In this document: piece by piece, positions 1 through 9,050 of the stretch
Layout: each line of letters begins with the position of its first letter
Position numbering within the stretch: position 1 is the stretch's first letter
Assembly: GCF_000485595.1 (NCBI RefSeq)
Contig: NW_014577178.1
Span: 2,038-29,246 of the forward strand
Direction: 5' to 3'
DNA from: Priapulus caudatus
Taxonomy: Eukaryota > Priapulida > Priapulimorpha > Priapulimorphida > Priapulidae
DNA: 27,209 bases
Notes under the pieces: generated by a model
Database searches by the model: none
Told to the model about the DNA's origin: nothing
Seen by the model: only the letters and a program-made list of their open reading frames with translations
Made by a program: the position numbers and the translations under genes

Positions 1-1107
1 GTGTCAACTCTGTATGTACGCAATGTATGACGTGATATGCGACCGCTATTGGCAACGACAAAACAAACGCAAAACAGGTCATTTTACTGAAAAAGACATT
101 AATGTTCTACATGAAAGCTATGTACAACTTTGCGCTATCATAACAGCAGAATACTACTGTTGTAGGAAAATATGCTACTGGAGATTTCATGATACTGTCA
201 GCCATTCAGCCCTCAGCGACGTAAGACGACAGAACACCGCACTGAATATATAGCATTCAGCTAAACGAGTAGAGATACAGAGATACCGGAGGCCATTTAT
301 GATCTGACCAAAAACACACTGTAATGACTTGCAAATTTTGAGCATAACGATACACAAGCTGGCCCTAGGAGCTGGCTGACCACAACTCGAGGATATGTAT
401 GCTGACATCATGGTGCTTTATACATAGGTCGGTTCTTACATGAATTACATTGTACACACTCAACTCACTTATAACAGTACCTAGGCAACTCTGTATACGA
501 TTCGCTTTTAGTTTAAATACACCTTAANCCCCCCAACATGATTACGACCCAACTGCTAACAATTGTGCAAAATAGCAAAGTTATGAAGAACTTCGCAAGT
601 CAACATTCAGTTCTTAGTCGCAGTGTGTAAAAGGTTTCGGTACAAGCATGCGACTGGTGCTCTCTTAGAAACACAAGAGAGTTTGATGAATTCTTACCAA
701 TAACTACAGCCAATCCGACGTGTAATCACGCTGTTGCAACATTACAGCAGTGCTACAACCTAAGTATGTCCAGAAGTCCACGCTCGCGATTTAAGCGCAG
801 AGGATAGGGGATATGTATGTATAAAACACAGTGGCCTGGCACACTGGATCAATAGGATTTAATGAAAAGGTCTCTCATCATAAAATATATATAATTTCAT
901 ATATAAAACAGAGATGGAATTCACTTGATACAAGATGAATGATTCAAAATAACAGGCAAACAACTAAAGCATGCAGCTACTTATGCAGAGTGATCATTGG
1001 GTTGTCACTAGGAGAGGTGAGGCCTCGACAGTACACGGAAGCTGTTAGGCCAACCATGACCGCGCCCGAGGCAATGCTCTTCCATTACCAATCAATCTGA
1101 CATAACC

Positions 1108-1113
1108 TTTATT
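1108..1113 (-). terminator. Candidate polyadenylation signal AATAAA
   Basis: TTTATT on the plus strand reads AATAAA on the minus strand. It is the only exact copy I noticed between the stop codon and the left edge, implying a 3' UTR near 1.9 kb if used. Hexamers occur by chance, so support is weak. Confidence 0.25.
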
Positions 1114-2659
1114 CTGCTTCACGTAAACTCAATTTGCCAGTTGAAGATTACTTTCACGAATTTACTCTTCTCTGCAAACAAGTAAATATCATATAGGCCC
1201 GCCGAGAGCAGAGTAAAACTAAGTGGGAACATCGCCTATAGAGGGCGCTCGCTCCCTGGGCACTGACCGCAACAGCCTTCCACCTAATCAATATTAGTAT
1301 CTACAATATCATATCGACGCATTAAAATAAAATACTGAGATAATCATAAATGTCTACAACCTACATACTTTTCTCTGCTGTTGCATCATAAAATAAAAAA
1401 ATTGACTTTATAAACTTTCTCAATCGAATTCTACAACTCATGCACAAAGCTGATCAGATCTGGGTTTTGCAAATCGCTTCCGCTCATAGTCCGATTATAG
1501 AACAAATGAAATACAGGCATTGTTACCGAGTGTTTAAACGATAGGTGATTAACAGCGTACAACAAAATACGATTCATCGTTTACCAGTGAAGAAATCTCC
1601 CTTGCTGAATTACTGCTTCCCATGTTCTGAGCCAACATAATATAAATTCGAACAGAACACAGTGGTCATTAATGTAAGTCCGCTACGTATGATACCAGTC
1701 TCAATGTTCACGCATCTGGCAACATTTATAAATCTACACTACCTGTCCAGGTTGACAAGTAAACCTGTCCAAGGTGAACACAACATTATGATCGATTTGT
1801 ACAAGGGTACATCTTAGGAGACAACCAATAAACAGTTCCCAAACAGAACAAAATGGAAACCAAGTCAGTATCTATCATCTATAACCTGGCAGCATCTCCA
1901 TTTCACCTCATCCTTACGCAGTAGCTTTCACCTTAGTTTGACCAGCTGAAAACATGAAGAAACTGTGAAACGTATACAATCAAAAGTTCAACCATGATCA
2001 ACATTATCCTATAATATATGCCAACATCTCATTTCTACACCAATTCACATATTCAATAAGGTCAAACGGACGTATTAAATTACCTTACAAGTAGAATCAT
2101 CTGAATGACATGATTGAAGATTTTCTTCCACCTCTGGACATTTACGTTAAAAAACTAAAAAATTTAACAATAGTAGACTTTCCCAACTTCTGCTACCTTT
2201 AAACTGCGCGTTCTCCCACTAGAGGGCTATACCATATGGATATAACCTTTCTTACATAATTATACACAGGTTTCCTCACAATAGGTGAAAACAGTTTCTG
2301 CTCTTACAATTTTACTCTCAACTTTCCACGACTGTTTCATCAAGCACAACAGAGTTCACAACATAGCTGTCCACGAACCAAATAATAAGTAGGATGGGAC
2401 AGCCGTTATACACATAATCGCCGTTATAATGGTTTATATAGGAATTAAGAGGAGACTAGTCTGCAACACTTTTGAAACAAATTAAGTACGAAAAAGTCAT
2501 GGTAAATTTTAAGATGCACGCACTACGTTGTTGTTTTTGGGAAGTAACTCTTTGGTATCCTGCCACAGGAACAAATGCATTATGCATAAAGTGTAGTATC
2601 CAGTAGACAATATTTGTACAGTGCATGGCAGCAAACCACCACGCCTACAGACATTCTCA

Positions 2660-2733
2660 CACGTGCACGTATGCACGCACGCACGCATGCATGCACGTGC
2701 GCACGCACGCATGCATGCACGTGCGCACGCATG
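2660..2733. repeat. Alternating purine-pyrimidine ACGCACGC/ATGCATGC tract
   Basis: Runs of ACGC, ATGC and GTGC repeat with an approximate 30-bp higher-order period (CATGCATGCACGTGCGCACG twice). Such alternating tracts can adopt Z-DNA. Open frames here (Ala/Cys/Arg or His/Thr runs) are repeat artefacts. Confidence 0.85.
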
Positions 2734-2969
2734 CGAAAACATCAACATAACTTGGTCAGTTTACACTACGATTTCACAATTGATTATCGGCTATGCGCCA
2801 CTCGTCTCAGAGCTGGTCTACGAGCAGATTCGTCTTCACGGCAACACACAACCAGCGTTCTGCTAGTAAACGAGCACAGTTTTGGCAACAGTTTGTGAGG
2901 CTTTGTTCACACAGGCCCTGGTAGCTGGTACCACATGTGGCCGCACCAGTCTCCGGGCCCCCAAATTCA

Positions 2970-3026
2970 TCAGTTCATGTGCAGTGGCGGATGCTGGTGA
3001 AGCATGGTCGAGTGTGGAGGCATTTG
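2970..3026 (-). CDS. TCF12/TCF4-like: E protein, last coding exon (C-terminus)
   Basis: Exon of 18 codons plus TGA, entered through the acceptor TTTGTTTCAG in phase 0 after the tail exon. It encodes QMPPHSTMLHQHPPLHMN and stops at 2972-2970. The His/Met/Pro-rich ending resembles the vertebrate TCF4/TCF12 C-termini, which also end in short His/Met motifs. It has no known domain. Downstream sequence is A+T-rich and presumably 3' UTR. Confidence 0.8.
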   Translation of the reverse strand, partial: QMPPHSTMLHQHPPLHMN

Positions 3027-4534
3027 CTGAAACAAACAAAAAATACAGTTAGGTTGGTTTGTGGGACATGCAATGACGACTCTTGGCAGTTGGTTGCTGT
3101 ATGAACGTCTATAGAACAGCAACCTACGAGGCTATGTTGGATACTTATCTACCGAGGAATCCTGCAATATCTCATTTTATGCTTGATAATTATGTAACTA
3201 AAACCGCATAACAACAATCAAAATGTGGTACTTCTAGGGCCACAAGACACGAGTCAGGTAGCAGAATAAATTCTGACTAACCCCACATGTCCAGCAGACC
3301 AATGCATATGTTTGCACACAAGCTAGTGTCTTGCTATGCAAAACTAAATATACACCAATAATTCAAAATTTACATTTTCAAATATAGTAAGAACTGATCA
3401 TAGATTTTGACAACATAAAACAACCATCTATCACTACAATACTACAACAACAGTGACTAACTTGTAGCAAGACAATTTTGCTTGTATTGTTTTGAATCTC
3501 GAAACAACCCCACACGATATTATAAAATATATTCTTGCAGCGTCATCAAAAACTCTAAATTGTGGAATACAGAAGAACCTACATGTGCACAAATGTGCAT
3601 ATGAACGTAGACACACACAGATACATGCACACACATACGCACGAACAAACAGCTCTAGTGTACAAGCTAGTAAACACATGCAATAGTTGGGACACAGGGC
3701 CTATTGTGACATCCTATCGCTGTACACCTACTTTTGAATGAGTATAATTCAGTAGCCCTAACCTGGTGGCCGTCATTCCATGAATACATCATATTCACCA
3801 TCATTGCCATCATCGTAATCATAAGCCTGTAAAATGAACACAAACCCTAATAAGCATCTAATGCCTGGTAGGTCACACTGTGATCTTACAATCACCTGTA
3901 CCTCCACAAGCGACGTTCTCCAGGATATAGTTTGACATCCAGTGCATTTCAATACCATCCCACTAAGGTTACCCTGTGTCCCCACCTTGCGAGGTTATCA
4001 AACAATTAGTTAGGGTATGTTAGTTCTTTACTTTTTAGTATAACAATTATTATTATATGATTAGAAAAGGTTCTAAAGGATAAATTGTCAATGCACGACT
4101 AAAGCAACGTAATCCATTTTAACCCATGCAAGTAAGTAAGGGCACTGAATACAAAAGTAATGTTCCATGACTTAAAATTAAATAACAACACGAACAACAA
4201 CAACAAAAACATGAGCAATATTGCTAAAAATGCCAAAGGAACCAGTTATGCAAAAAATACTTCATCTGCTTCAGATGCAACTGCTGCATGCTCGCAATAT
4301 GCGCAGCACAAGTAATAACCATGCTAATTCCATGTCAACCTCTGCAAAGTTAGTGCATGAAACCAGCTGTACATACATGCAAGAAATCACCTGCCTGGCA
4401 GGTAACCAGCAGTGAAACTATTTCGTTTACATCTGTATCTTCGGGTGGCTCGTTCGGGAGCAAAACGCTGTTGCCAGTTAGCCACACCCAACACAGTAAT
4501 ACAACTACAGATGGAGTTACTGATCGAAACTGAC
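3027..4534. other. Last intron; only the candidate alternative exon seen in it
   Basis: Intron between the tail exon and the last exon. Apart from 3773-3826 and a degenerate CA-rich stretch (about 3607-3650), I see no exon or structured element. Confidence 0.7.
3773..3826 (-). CDS. TCF12/TCF4-like: Possible alternative C-terminal exon of the E protein (acidic tail)
   Basis: A good acceptor (TTCATTTTACAG) is followed in the required phase 0 by 17 codons, AYDYDDGNDGEYDVFME, then TGA. It lies between the tail exon and the last exon, so it would replace the QMPP... C-terminus with an acidic, Tyr-containing one. A donor-like CAG|GTTAGG follows at 3763/3762, so it could be a 64-nt cassette that brings an early stop rather than a terminal exon. 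I saw no AATAAA on the minus strand between it and 3026. I know of no homologous E-protein tail; the call rests on splice site, phase and composition only. Confidence 0.4.
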   Translation of the reverse strand, partial: AYDYDDGNDGEYDVFME

Positions 4535-4671
4535 CTGTATATGTGATGGCTGTGGCTGCAAGGCATCCAGTGGATTGACATTAGGTGGCCCCAAAGACTT
4601 TGTGTGATCCTCTACAGTCTTCTCCTCCTCTCTCCGTTTCAAGCATGCTGCCTTGGGATTCAGATTCCGCT
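4535..4671 (-). CDS. TCF12/TCF4-like: E protein, post-bHLH tail exon
   Basis: Acceptor CCATTTCAG, donor ACAG|GTCAGT, 45 full codons plus two bases completing the preceding split codon. It begins with RNLNPKAACLKRREEEK, which is nearly invariant in E proteins directly after helix 2, then diverges into a Pro/Gln-rich stretch (TVEDHTKSLGPP...QPQPSHIQ). The family motif fixes both identity and frame. It ends in phase 0, which suits both the last exon at 3026 and the candidate alternative exon at 3826. Confidence 0.95.
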
Positions 4672-5120
4672 CTGAAATGGATTATATATATATATATCCG
4701 TGAACCAACCATGTTATCATTCTATTCCAGTATATCATAAGCAAGATGGACAATGAACACACTGCAAACTACTTTCAAAATATGTATAAAATTGATCAAT
4801 GTTCATTTTAAACAAGGCCAATCATAACTTTAAGACAGTATGTATCACTCATAATTAACATATATAAAAAGACGGGTGCCTATCATGCTAAAGTTAGGCC
4901 AATGATATGTAAAAATATTACACAGCAAGTGAATGCTACTGATTTCTACAGTACTGCTGCAGCTGCTGATGAGCTCGTTATGATAACACACTGCGATTCC
5001 ATCGCATTCACATCACACCTACAGACCTATCACATCACGTTTACCACCCCGCTGCTCATCAGATGTCACCTCCTGAAGCTGTGCAGCCTGCGATGCATCT
5101 ATCACGATATTGCGACTCAC
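4672..5120. other. Intron between bHLH exon and tail exon
   Basis: A+T-rich intron with an AT dinucleotide run at about 4682-4698. No exon candidate seen. Confidence 0.8.
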
Positions 5121-5266
5121 CTCTCACTTTCTGCTCCAGGTTGGTGATGATGCTGACCGCTTGGTGTAGTATGCCGAGCTTCGTTTGTGGTTTGTCCTCT
5201 GCCAGGTGCATCTGCACCATTCTGCCCAACTCTTTGAATGCGGAATTTATGTCTCGCACTCGTACT
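5121..5266 (-). CDS. TCF12/TCF4-like: E protein, bHLH exon (end of basic region, helix 1, loop, helix 2)
   Basis: Acceptor CACCCGTAG, donor GAGAG|GTGAGT, 146 nt. It reads [36 protein letters not shown] and [14 protein letters not shown], the class I HLH dimerisation domain with the family signatures [19 protein letters not shown] and LEQ.VRERN. Helix 1 is roughly [16 protein letters not shown], the loop AEDKPQ, and helix 2 starts at TKL. Gly in TKLGILH matches daughterless rather than the vertebrate TKLLILH, which suggests an invertebrate. This is the strongest identification in the window. Confidence 0.98.
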
Positions 5267-5512
5267 CTACGGGTGTAAAAACGACTCACATTACTAGTGA
5301 TCGGCATAGTGATATCGTCATAGTATGTCACGTCTTTCTGGCATAAAAACACCGAGATCCAATCAGTAAATGAAATGAACAATCAGCAGCATTTTTTCTC
5401 CCAGTGATAGGTATTGGATGAGTAAAGTGTATGAGAATTTGTTATCAAAGATAAATAGTGAGAACTAAATAATCACGCAAAAAAACAAGATGTTTCTCGG
5501 CTTCTGGCATAC

Positions 5513-5596
5513 CTTTCGCGAGCGTTGTTCGCATGTCGCCTCTCTTTCTCACGCTCATGTTTTATAACTGGTGGATCATCATCTTCCGGATTGCTG
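5513..5596 (-). CDS. TCF12/TCF4-like: E protein, basic-region exon
   Basis: Acceptor TCATTGTAG, donor CGAAAG|GTATGC, 84 nt in phase 2/2. Encodes SNPEDDDPPVIKHEREKERR followed by HANNARE, the DNA-contacting basic region. The glutamate of NNARER, which reads the CANNTG core, is present. The first Arg codon of RVRV is split with the next exon. His at the position that is Met in vertebrates (ERRMANNARER) is unusual. The acidic PEDDD stretch just upstream corresponds to the acidic linker of TCF4/TCF12. Confidence 0.96.
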
Positions 5597-5631
5597 CTAC
5601 AATGATAAAAAAGCTAATAACTTAAAAGCTT

Positions 5632-5633
5632 GC

Positions 5634-5676
<43 letters not shown>

Positions 5677-5678
5677 TG
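5632..5678. repeat. GCTC/CT microsatellite
   Basis: GCTC repeats pass into a (CT)n run with few interruptions. It lies in the intron just upstream of the basic-region exon's acceptor; on the transcribed strand it is purine-rich (GA), so it is not itself a polypyrimidine tract. Confidence 0.9.
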
Positions 5679-6136
5679 CTTTTTTGAATAGATTGCTTCT
5701 GCACTGCTACAGAAAGGATGTCAATGTGGATCATTAAAAGTTCTTCCATTTCTCTCATTCTCTCCTTCCCCCTCCCTCACAGCCCAGGACACATGATTGA
5801 ACAGCAGTAAATAATTGCCGAATACTTTGCATCCTGTATAATTGTAAGACATAAATTAAAATGCATGTAATCACACATTCTTGAAATAAGTGTTCTGAAT
5901 TAATATAAATGGATTAATAAGGCTATTAAGGCTATGAAATTATACTGGATTAAATAAGTCTAATTCAATTGTAATAATATTATAAACATTTATAAATGAT
6001 ACAGTATTTAATATATGATCACCACTGCACATACAATGTACATATCCAGCTATCTATCACATCTAATGGTGTTTTTAGGTGTTGGTAGCTCAGCATGTAA
6101 GAAAGCAAGCAAAGATAAGCGAGTAGCATAACAAAC

Positions 6137-6311
6137 CTTCTTGATCGCTTTTTCGACGATGTGGTTGATCCGGCTGGTGCTGACGTGGACGTTGCTTCAT
6201 TTTTCGTCGATTCAAGGAGCATATCTGAGTTTAACTTGGTGTCGATCTTCTCCGCTTTCAGGGCAGGTCCGTCTGTGTCACTATCATCATCATCACACTC
6301 CTTACTCAGAT
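6137..6311 (-). CDS. TCF12/TCF4-like: E protein, acidic/Ser-rich linker exon before the bHLH
   Basis: Acceptor ATGCCTACAG, donor AGAAG|GTTTGT, 175 nt. Reads DLSKECDDDDSDTDGPALKA, then EKIDTKLNSD, a Thr/Ser/Ala-rich stretch, and a basic SSKKRSR end. Position and composition match the SDDE-rich linker of vertebrate E proteins; the KKRSR run may assist nuclear import. The acceptor sits at the edge of a degenerate tandem repeat (6312-6720). Confidence 0.88.
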
Positions 6312-6720
6312 CTGTAGGCATGCCAGATTGATCCAGTTAAAACACTCACATTCACATTACTACTCAGACCTGAGGACATGCCTGCAGGACATGCCTGCAG
6401 GACATGCTCTGGTAAAACAGCAAAAGGAGCACCATAACCTAGGTCATGGAAACATGGCAAATAGTGTCAGTTATAATGCTCATATTTGCATCATTAATAG
6501 TTCCTGGAGATGTGGCAAATTGTGCCAGTTATAACTCACACAGTAATATCATTACTATGTTCTGTGGATGTGGCAGACAGTCCCCAGTAAAACAACCACG
6601 ATATGATCATTATTAGGCTCTGGGGCATAGCAAATTGTGCCAGTTAAACATCCACAATAATACCATTAAGACTAGGGACATGGAAAATACTCCCGGGCAA
6701 AACCTTCACATTGCCGGAAT
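6312..6720. repeat. Degenerate tandem repeat, about 57-62 bp units, with an inner 13-bp repeat
   Basis: About six units share a core of GACATGG(A)AAAT, then GTGCCAGTTA, then ATATCATTA, for example starting near 6440, 6500, 6560, 6620 and 6680. Within it GGACATGCCTGCA is repeated at 6374-6386 and 6387-6399, with a partial third copy. The array fills most of the intron and abuts the acceptor at 6312. Confidence 0.75.
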
Positions 6721-6777
6721 TATTGAGTAATTCAATTCCTTACCAAATACACATTGTTAATAAAAAGATTTTCGCAC

Positions 6778-6844
6778 CTGGGCTTAGAGGGTCTGAAGCA
6801 ATGTGTTTCTTCAGGTGGTCATCATGAAATGTATGTGGACTAGC
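6778..6844 (-). CDS. TCF12/TCF4-like: E protein, short linker exon
   Basis: Acceptor CTATTTTGCAG, donor GCCCAG|GTGCGA, 22 codons plus one base, phase 0/1. Reads ASPHTFHDDHLKKHIASDPL then SP. It joins cleanly to the activation-domain-2 exon upstream and to DLSKEC downstream (split Asp codon). Little sequence conservation is expected here; the call rests on splice sites, phase and position. It is also the natural target of the first-exon candidate at 8607-8723. Confidence 0.78.
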
Positions 6845-8336
6845 CTGCAAAATAGAATTTTTTCTGGTGAGTATCCATATCAAACGGTGTTAACACACAC
6901 ATTAAATGCAGCACTAGTCATGGGCTGAATCCTAGGATACACACTAAAGATATTTTCAAACAGATTAATATCCTAGTGATCATCCACGGTGCAGTCTTTG
7001 AAGTGCATAAACGGGAAAAAAAATTTCGCGCCCAGCAACAAAGGTGGTATGCGACCATATACTTGTCTTGATATAATGTGCGCAACCACCTAAGTTTGCT
7101 ATAAACGCTGTTGCTTAGCTGGTCAAATCCATGGAGTAAACTGCAACATCTGTTTTGTATTAGCAGCTACTGCTGTACCCAAGCGGATGAGGTAGAACTC
7201 TCTGGCTTTTGCTATATTATACAGCCTAGCTCCAAGAAACAGTCCCACAACGAAATACCAGAGTATTTAGGTTTGTTTCCCAGTCTGGTCGGGCTATATA
7301 CAGCCTAACCAAATCTAACTTTCTTTACCACGATGTTTCACAAGTTACATTTTCAATTTTGATGCCGAGTAACAAGAAACTGACGCACGCCTCAATGGCT
7401 CCTGCTAATCAATCAAGCAGGCACAGTACTGGCTACCTGCTATATACTAATAAATCAGCCACGCAATAAAGTAACCAATATACGCAAAATATCAACAAGC
7501 TGATTAGGTCTATGAATAGAATACTTGAAATAACAATGCCGAATCAGCTTCTCTGAGGCGAAGCTTGGGCAGGATTTTCTTTCTACACACTCGCAGGCAT
7601 CTTGGCACCGCCCCCTCTACAACATATGTACTTCGTTACCACTGTCAGGCCAGCAGAAAATTTTTGCATCTAGTACAGGCCGACGGCTTTTTGAGAGGGT
7701 CACGCTCTATTGCTAGCACATGTGGGCAGTTTCCCTATCAATGTACAGATCGGCTGCGAAAAGTTTAGACAGCGTCGAAAAAGGTCTCTGTGTACAGCTG
7801 GTAGCATTTACACTGGTAAGCAGAAATTAACAAGAGAAACCAACGAGATTAGTAATTGGTGGAGCGATTTTGTTTGTTTGTGAAATACACGCGAATGCAA
7901 CCTGCGGTGTGTTCTTCCCGGCGTTGCAAACATCGCATGCGCTATCACTCCCAGGTGTCTTACAACTGTATTTCAGTCCACACAGTGATCAATACAATCA
8001 CAGAACGGGTACCTGAACTAAATAGAATCAGAAGTAGGTTACTCATTCCTGCCAGCTATAGGAAGCTATATTATAGTTCACACCACCCACGCTCTCCTTC
8101 TCTCTCTCTTTCACTCCGTATATTTCATATCGTATTTTATCACTTATACTTTGGCAACCCTACAACTAGACGGCGTTTTCTGTACTTTATTACGACAGGT
8201 TTAACACCTACTGGGTGAAATCCTCTCATTCTAAGACATGCACCCATCAAAACGCACCTGCAGCGCATATAAACCCATCACTACAAGAATTTATTGCTGC
8301 CCGCGAATTACGCTCAGTCTTAACTCAACCATTCGT
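6845..8336. other. Intron sequence without recognised exons
   Basis: No exon with family features, RNA gene or clear mobile element was recognised. A short CT-rich stretch lies at about 8090-8115. Confidence 0.6.
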
Positions 8337-8431
8337 CTAGATTCGGACTGGCTCTAGAACTATAGGCATAGCCCTTCACTCTGCCGCATGTGGCAGACTG
8401 AAAGGCTATAGTTCTAGAGCTAGATTCGGAC
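8337..8431. repeat. About 70-nt foldback flanked by a perfect 12-bp direct repeat
   Basis: GCTCTAGAACTATAG (8351-8365) pairs perfectly with CTATAGTTCTAGAGC (8406-8420). After a small bulge the inner arms CTTCACTCTGCC and GGCAGACTGAAAGG also pair imperfectly around a GCATGT loop. CTAGATTCGGAC occurs at 8337-8348 and again at 8420-8431, just outside the stem. It lies in the intron behind the candidate first exon. It may be a small foldback insertion with target duplication or a structured RNA. Confidence 0.65.
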
Positions 8432-8606
8432 ACAATGGCATCACACACGAATTTCCCTCTAGGCTGGAATCGCAGACGCTCCTCATCCAAGTGAAGCTGA
8501 CAAGATATGAAGCCCCACAAACTTCACTGCAGCTGGTAAGTTACGCTCGCCACCATACGCATAACAAGAGCGGCGCGCGCACATCGTCGGCCGGCTTGCC
8601 ACTCAC

Positions 8607-8723
8607 CCAGTACATGGACGGCTGAGGATAGGGTAGCGCACCGCCATATCCGTTGCCATTGTAGGCAGGGTACTGACTGGGATAAGAAACGCTGGACCAG
8701 TTATTGTCGGCCGGGTACCACAT
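8607..8723 (-). CDS. TCF12/TCF4-like: Candidate alternative first coding exon of the E protein (short bHLH isoform)
   Basis: An ATG at 8723-8721 opens 39 codons beginning MWYPADNNWSSVSYPSQYPA, continuing YNGNGYGG and ending PSMYW at a strong donor, TGG|GTGAGT, in phase 0. An in-frame TGA lies three codons before the ATG with no acceptor AG between, so this cannot be an internal exon. The phase suits the exon at 6844. The isoform would be 783 nt (260 residues plus stop), with the bHLH but not activation domain 2. Vertebrate TCF4 and TCF12 also use internal promoters with short Tyr/Gly-rich first exons (the TCF12 'Alt' form), though further upstream. The Tyr/Pro/Gly/Trp composition argues for real coding. 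It could instead belong to a nested gene. Confidence 0.6.
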
Positions 8724-9050
8724 CGTCACCAATCACGAGCTCGCGTCGACAGTTATCCTCTCGCAGCAATATCCACGCACTGATACTCCAACGTCCATGT
8801 AGAACCCTTACTGGTTGTTGCTAGACCATTAACCACAGAGAGCGGAGTAAACGAATACACGCGCGCCCCACGCACGCACGCTGCGAACAGTGCAGCTATT
8901 TCGCATGTCCGTGCGATCCACTGATGAATAATTTCTGGTAATGATATCTTCCCGCACGATGACGACGGTGACTGTGAGAAAAGAAGCAGGCACTGTTTAT
9001 CACAGAGAGAGATTACGCAAGGTCGTGCATGACAGATAGATCAGATAGGT
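8724..9050 (-). promoter_or_regulatory. Putative internal promoter / 5' UTR region upstream of the 8.7-kb first exon
   Basis: The stretch directly upstream of the candidate first exon is more G+C- and CpG-rich than neighbouring introns (CGCGCGCCCC and repeated CGCACG near 8860-8880) and shows no good minus-strand TATA box. If the first exon is real, transcription must start here or slightly further right. Inferred from position and composition only. Confidence 0.3.

Larger units (their letters stand above)
1..2969. other. 3' flank / probable 3' UTR of the E-protein gene; no gene seen
   Basis: A+T-rich sequence without a convincing coding exon on either strand. Open frames are short and lack family features. 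One ambiguous base (n) lies at 527 before a CCCCCC run. The part nearest the stop codon is probably minus-strand 3' UTR. Confidence 0.5.

Noticed and set aside
2509-2898. Overlapping His/Thr and Ala/Cys/Arg-rich frames
   Set aside because: Produced by the ACGC/ATGC repeat; no splice or family support.
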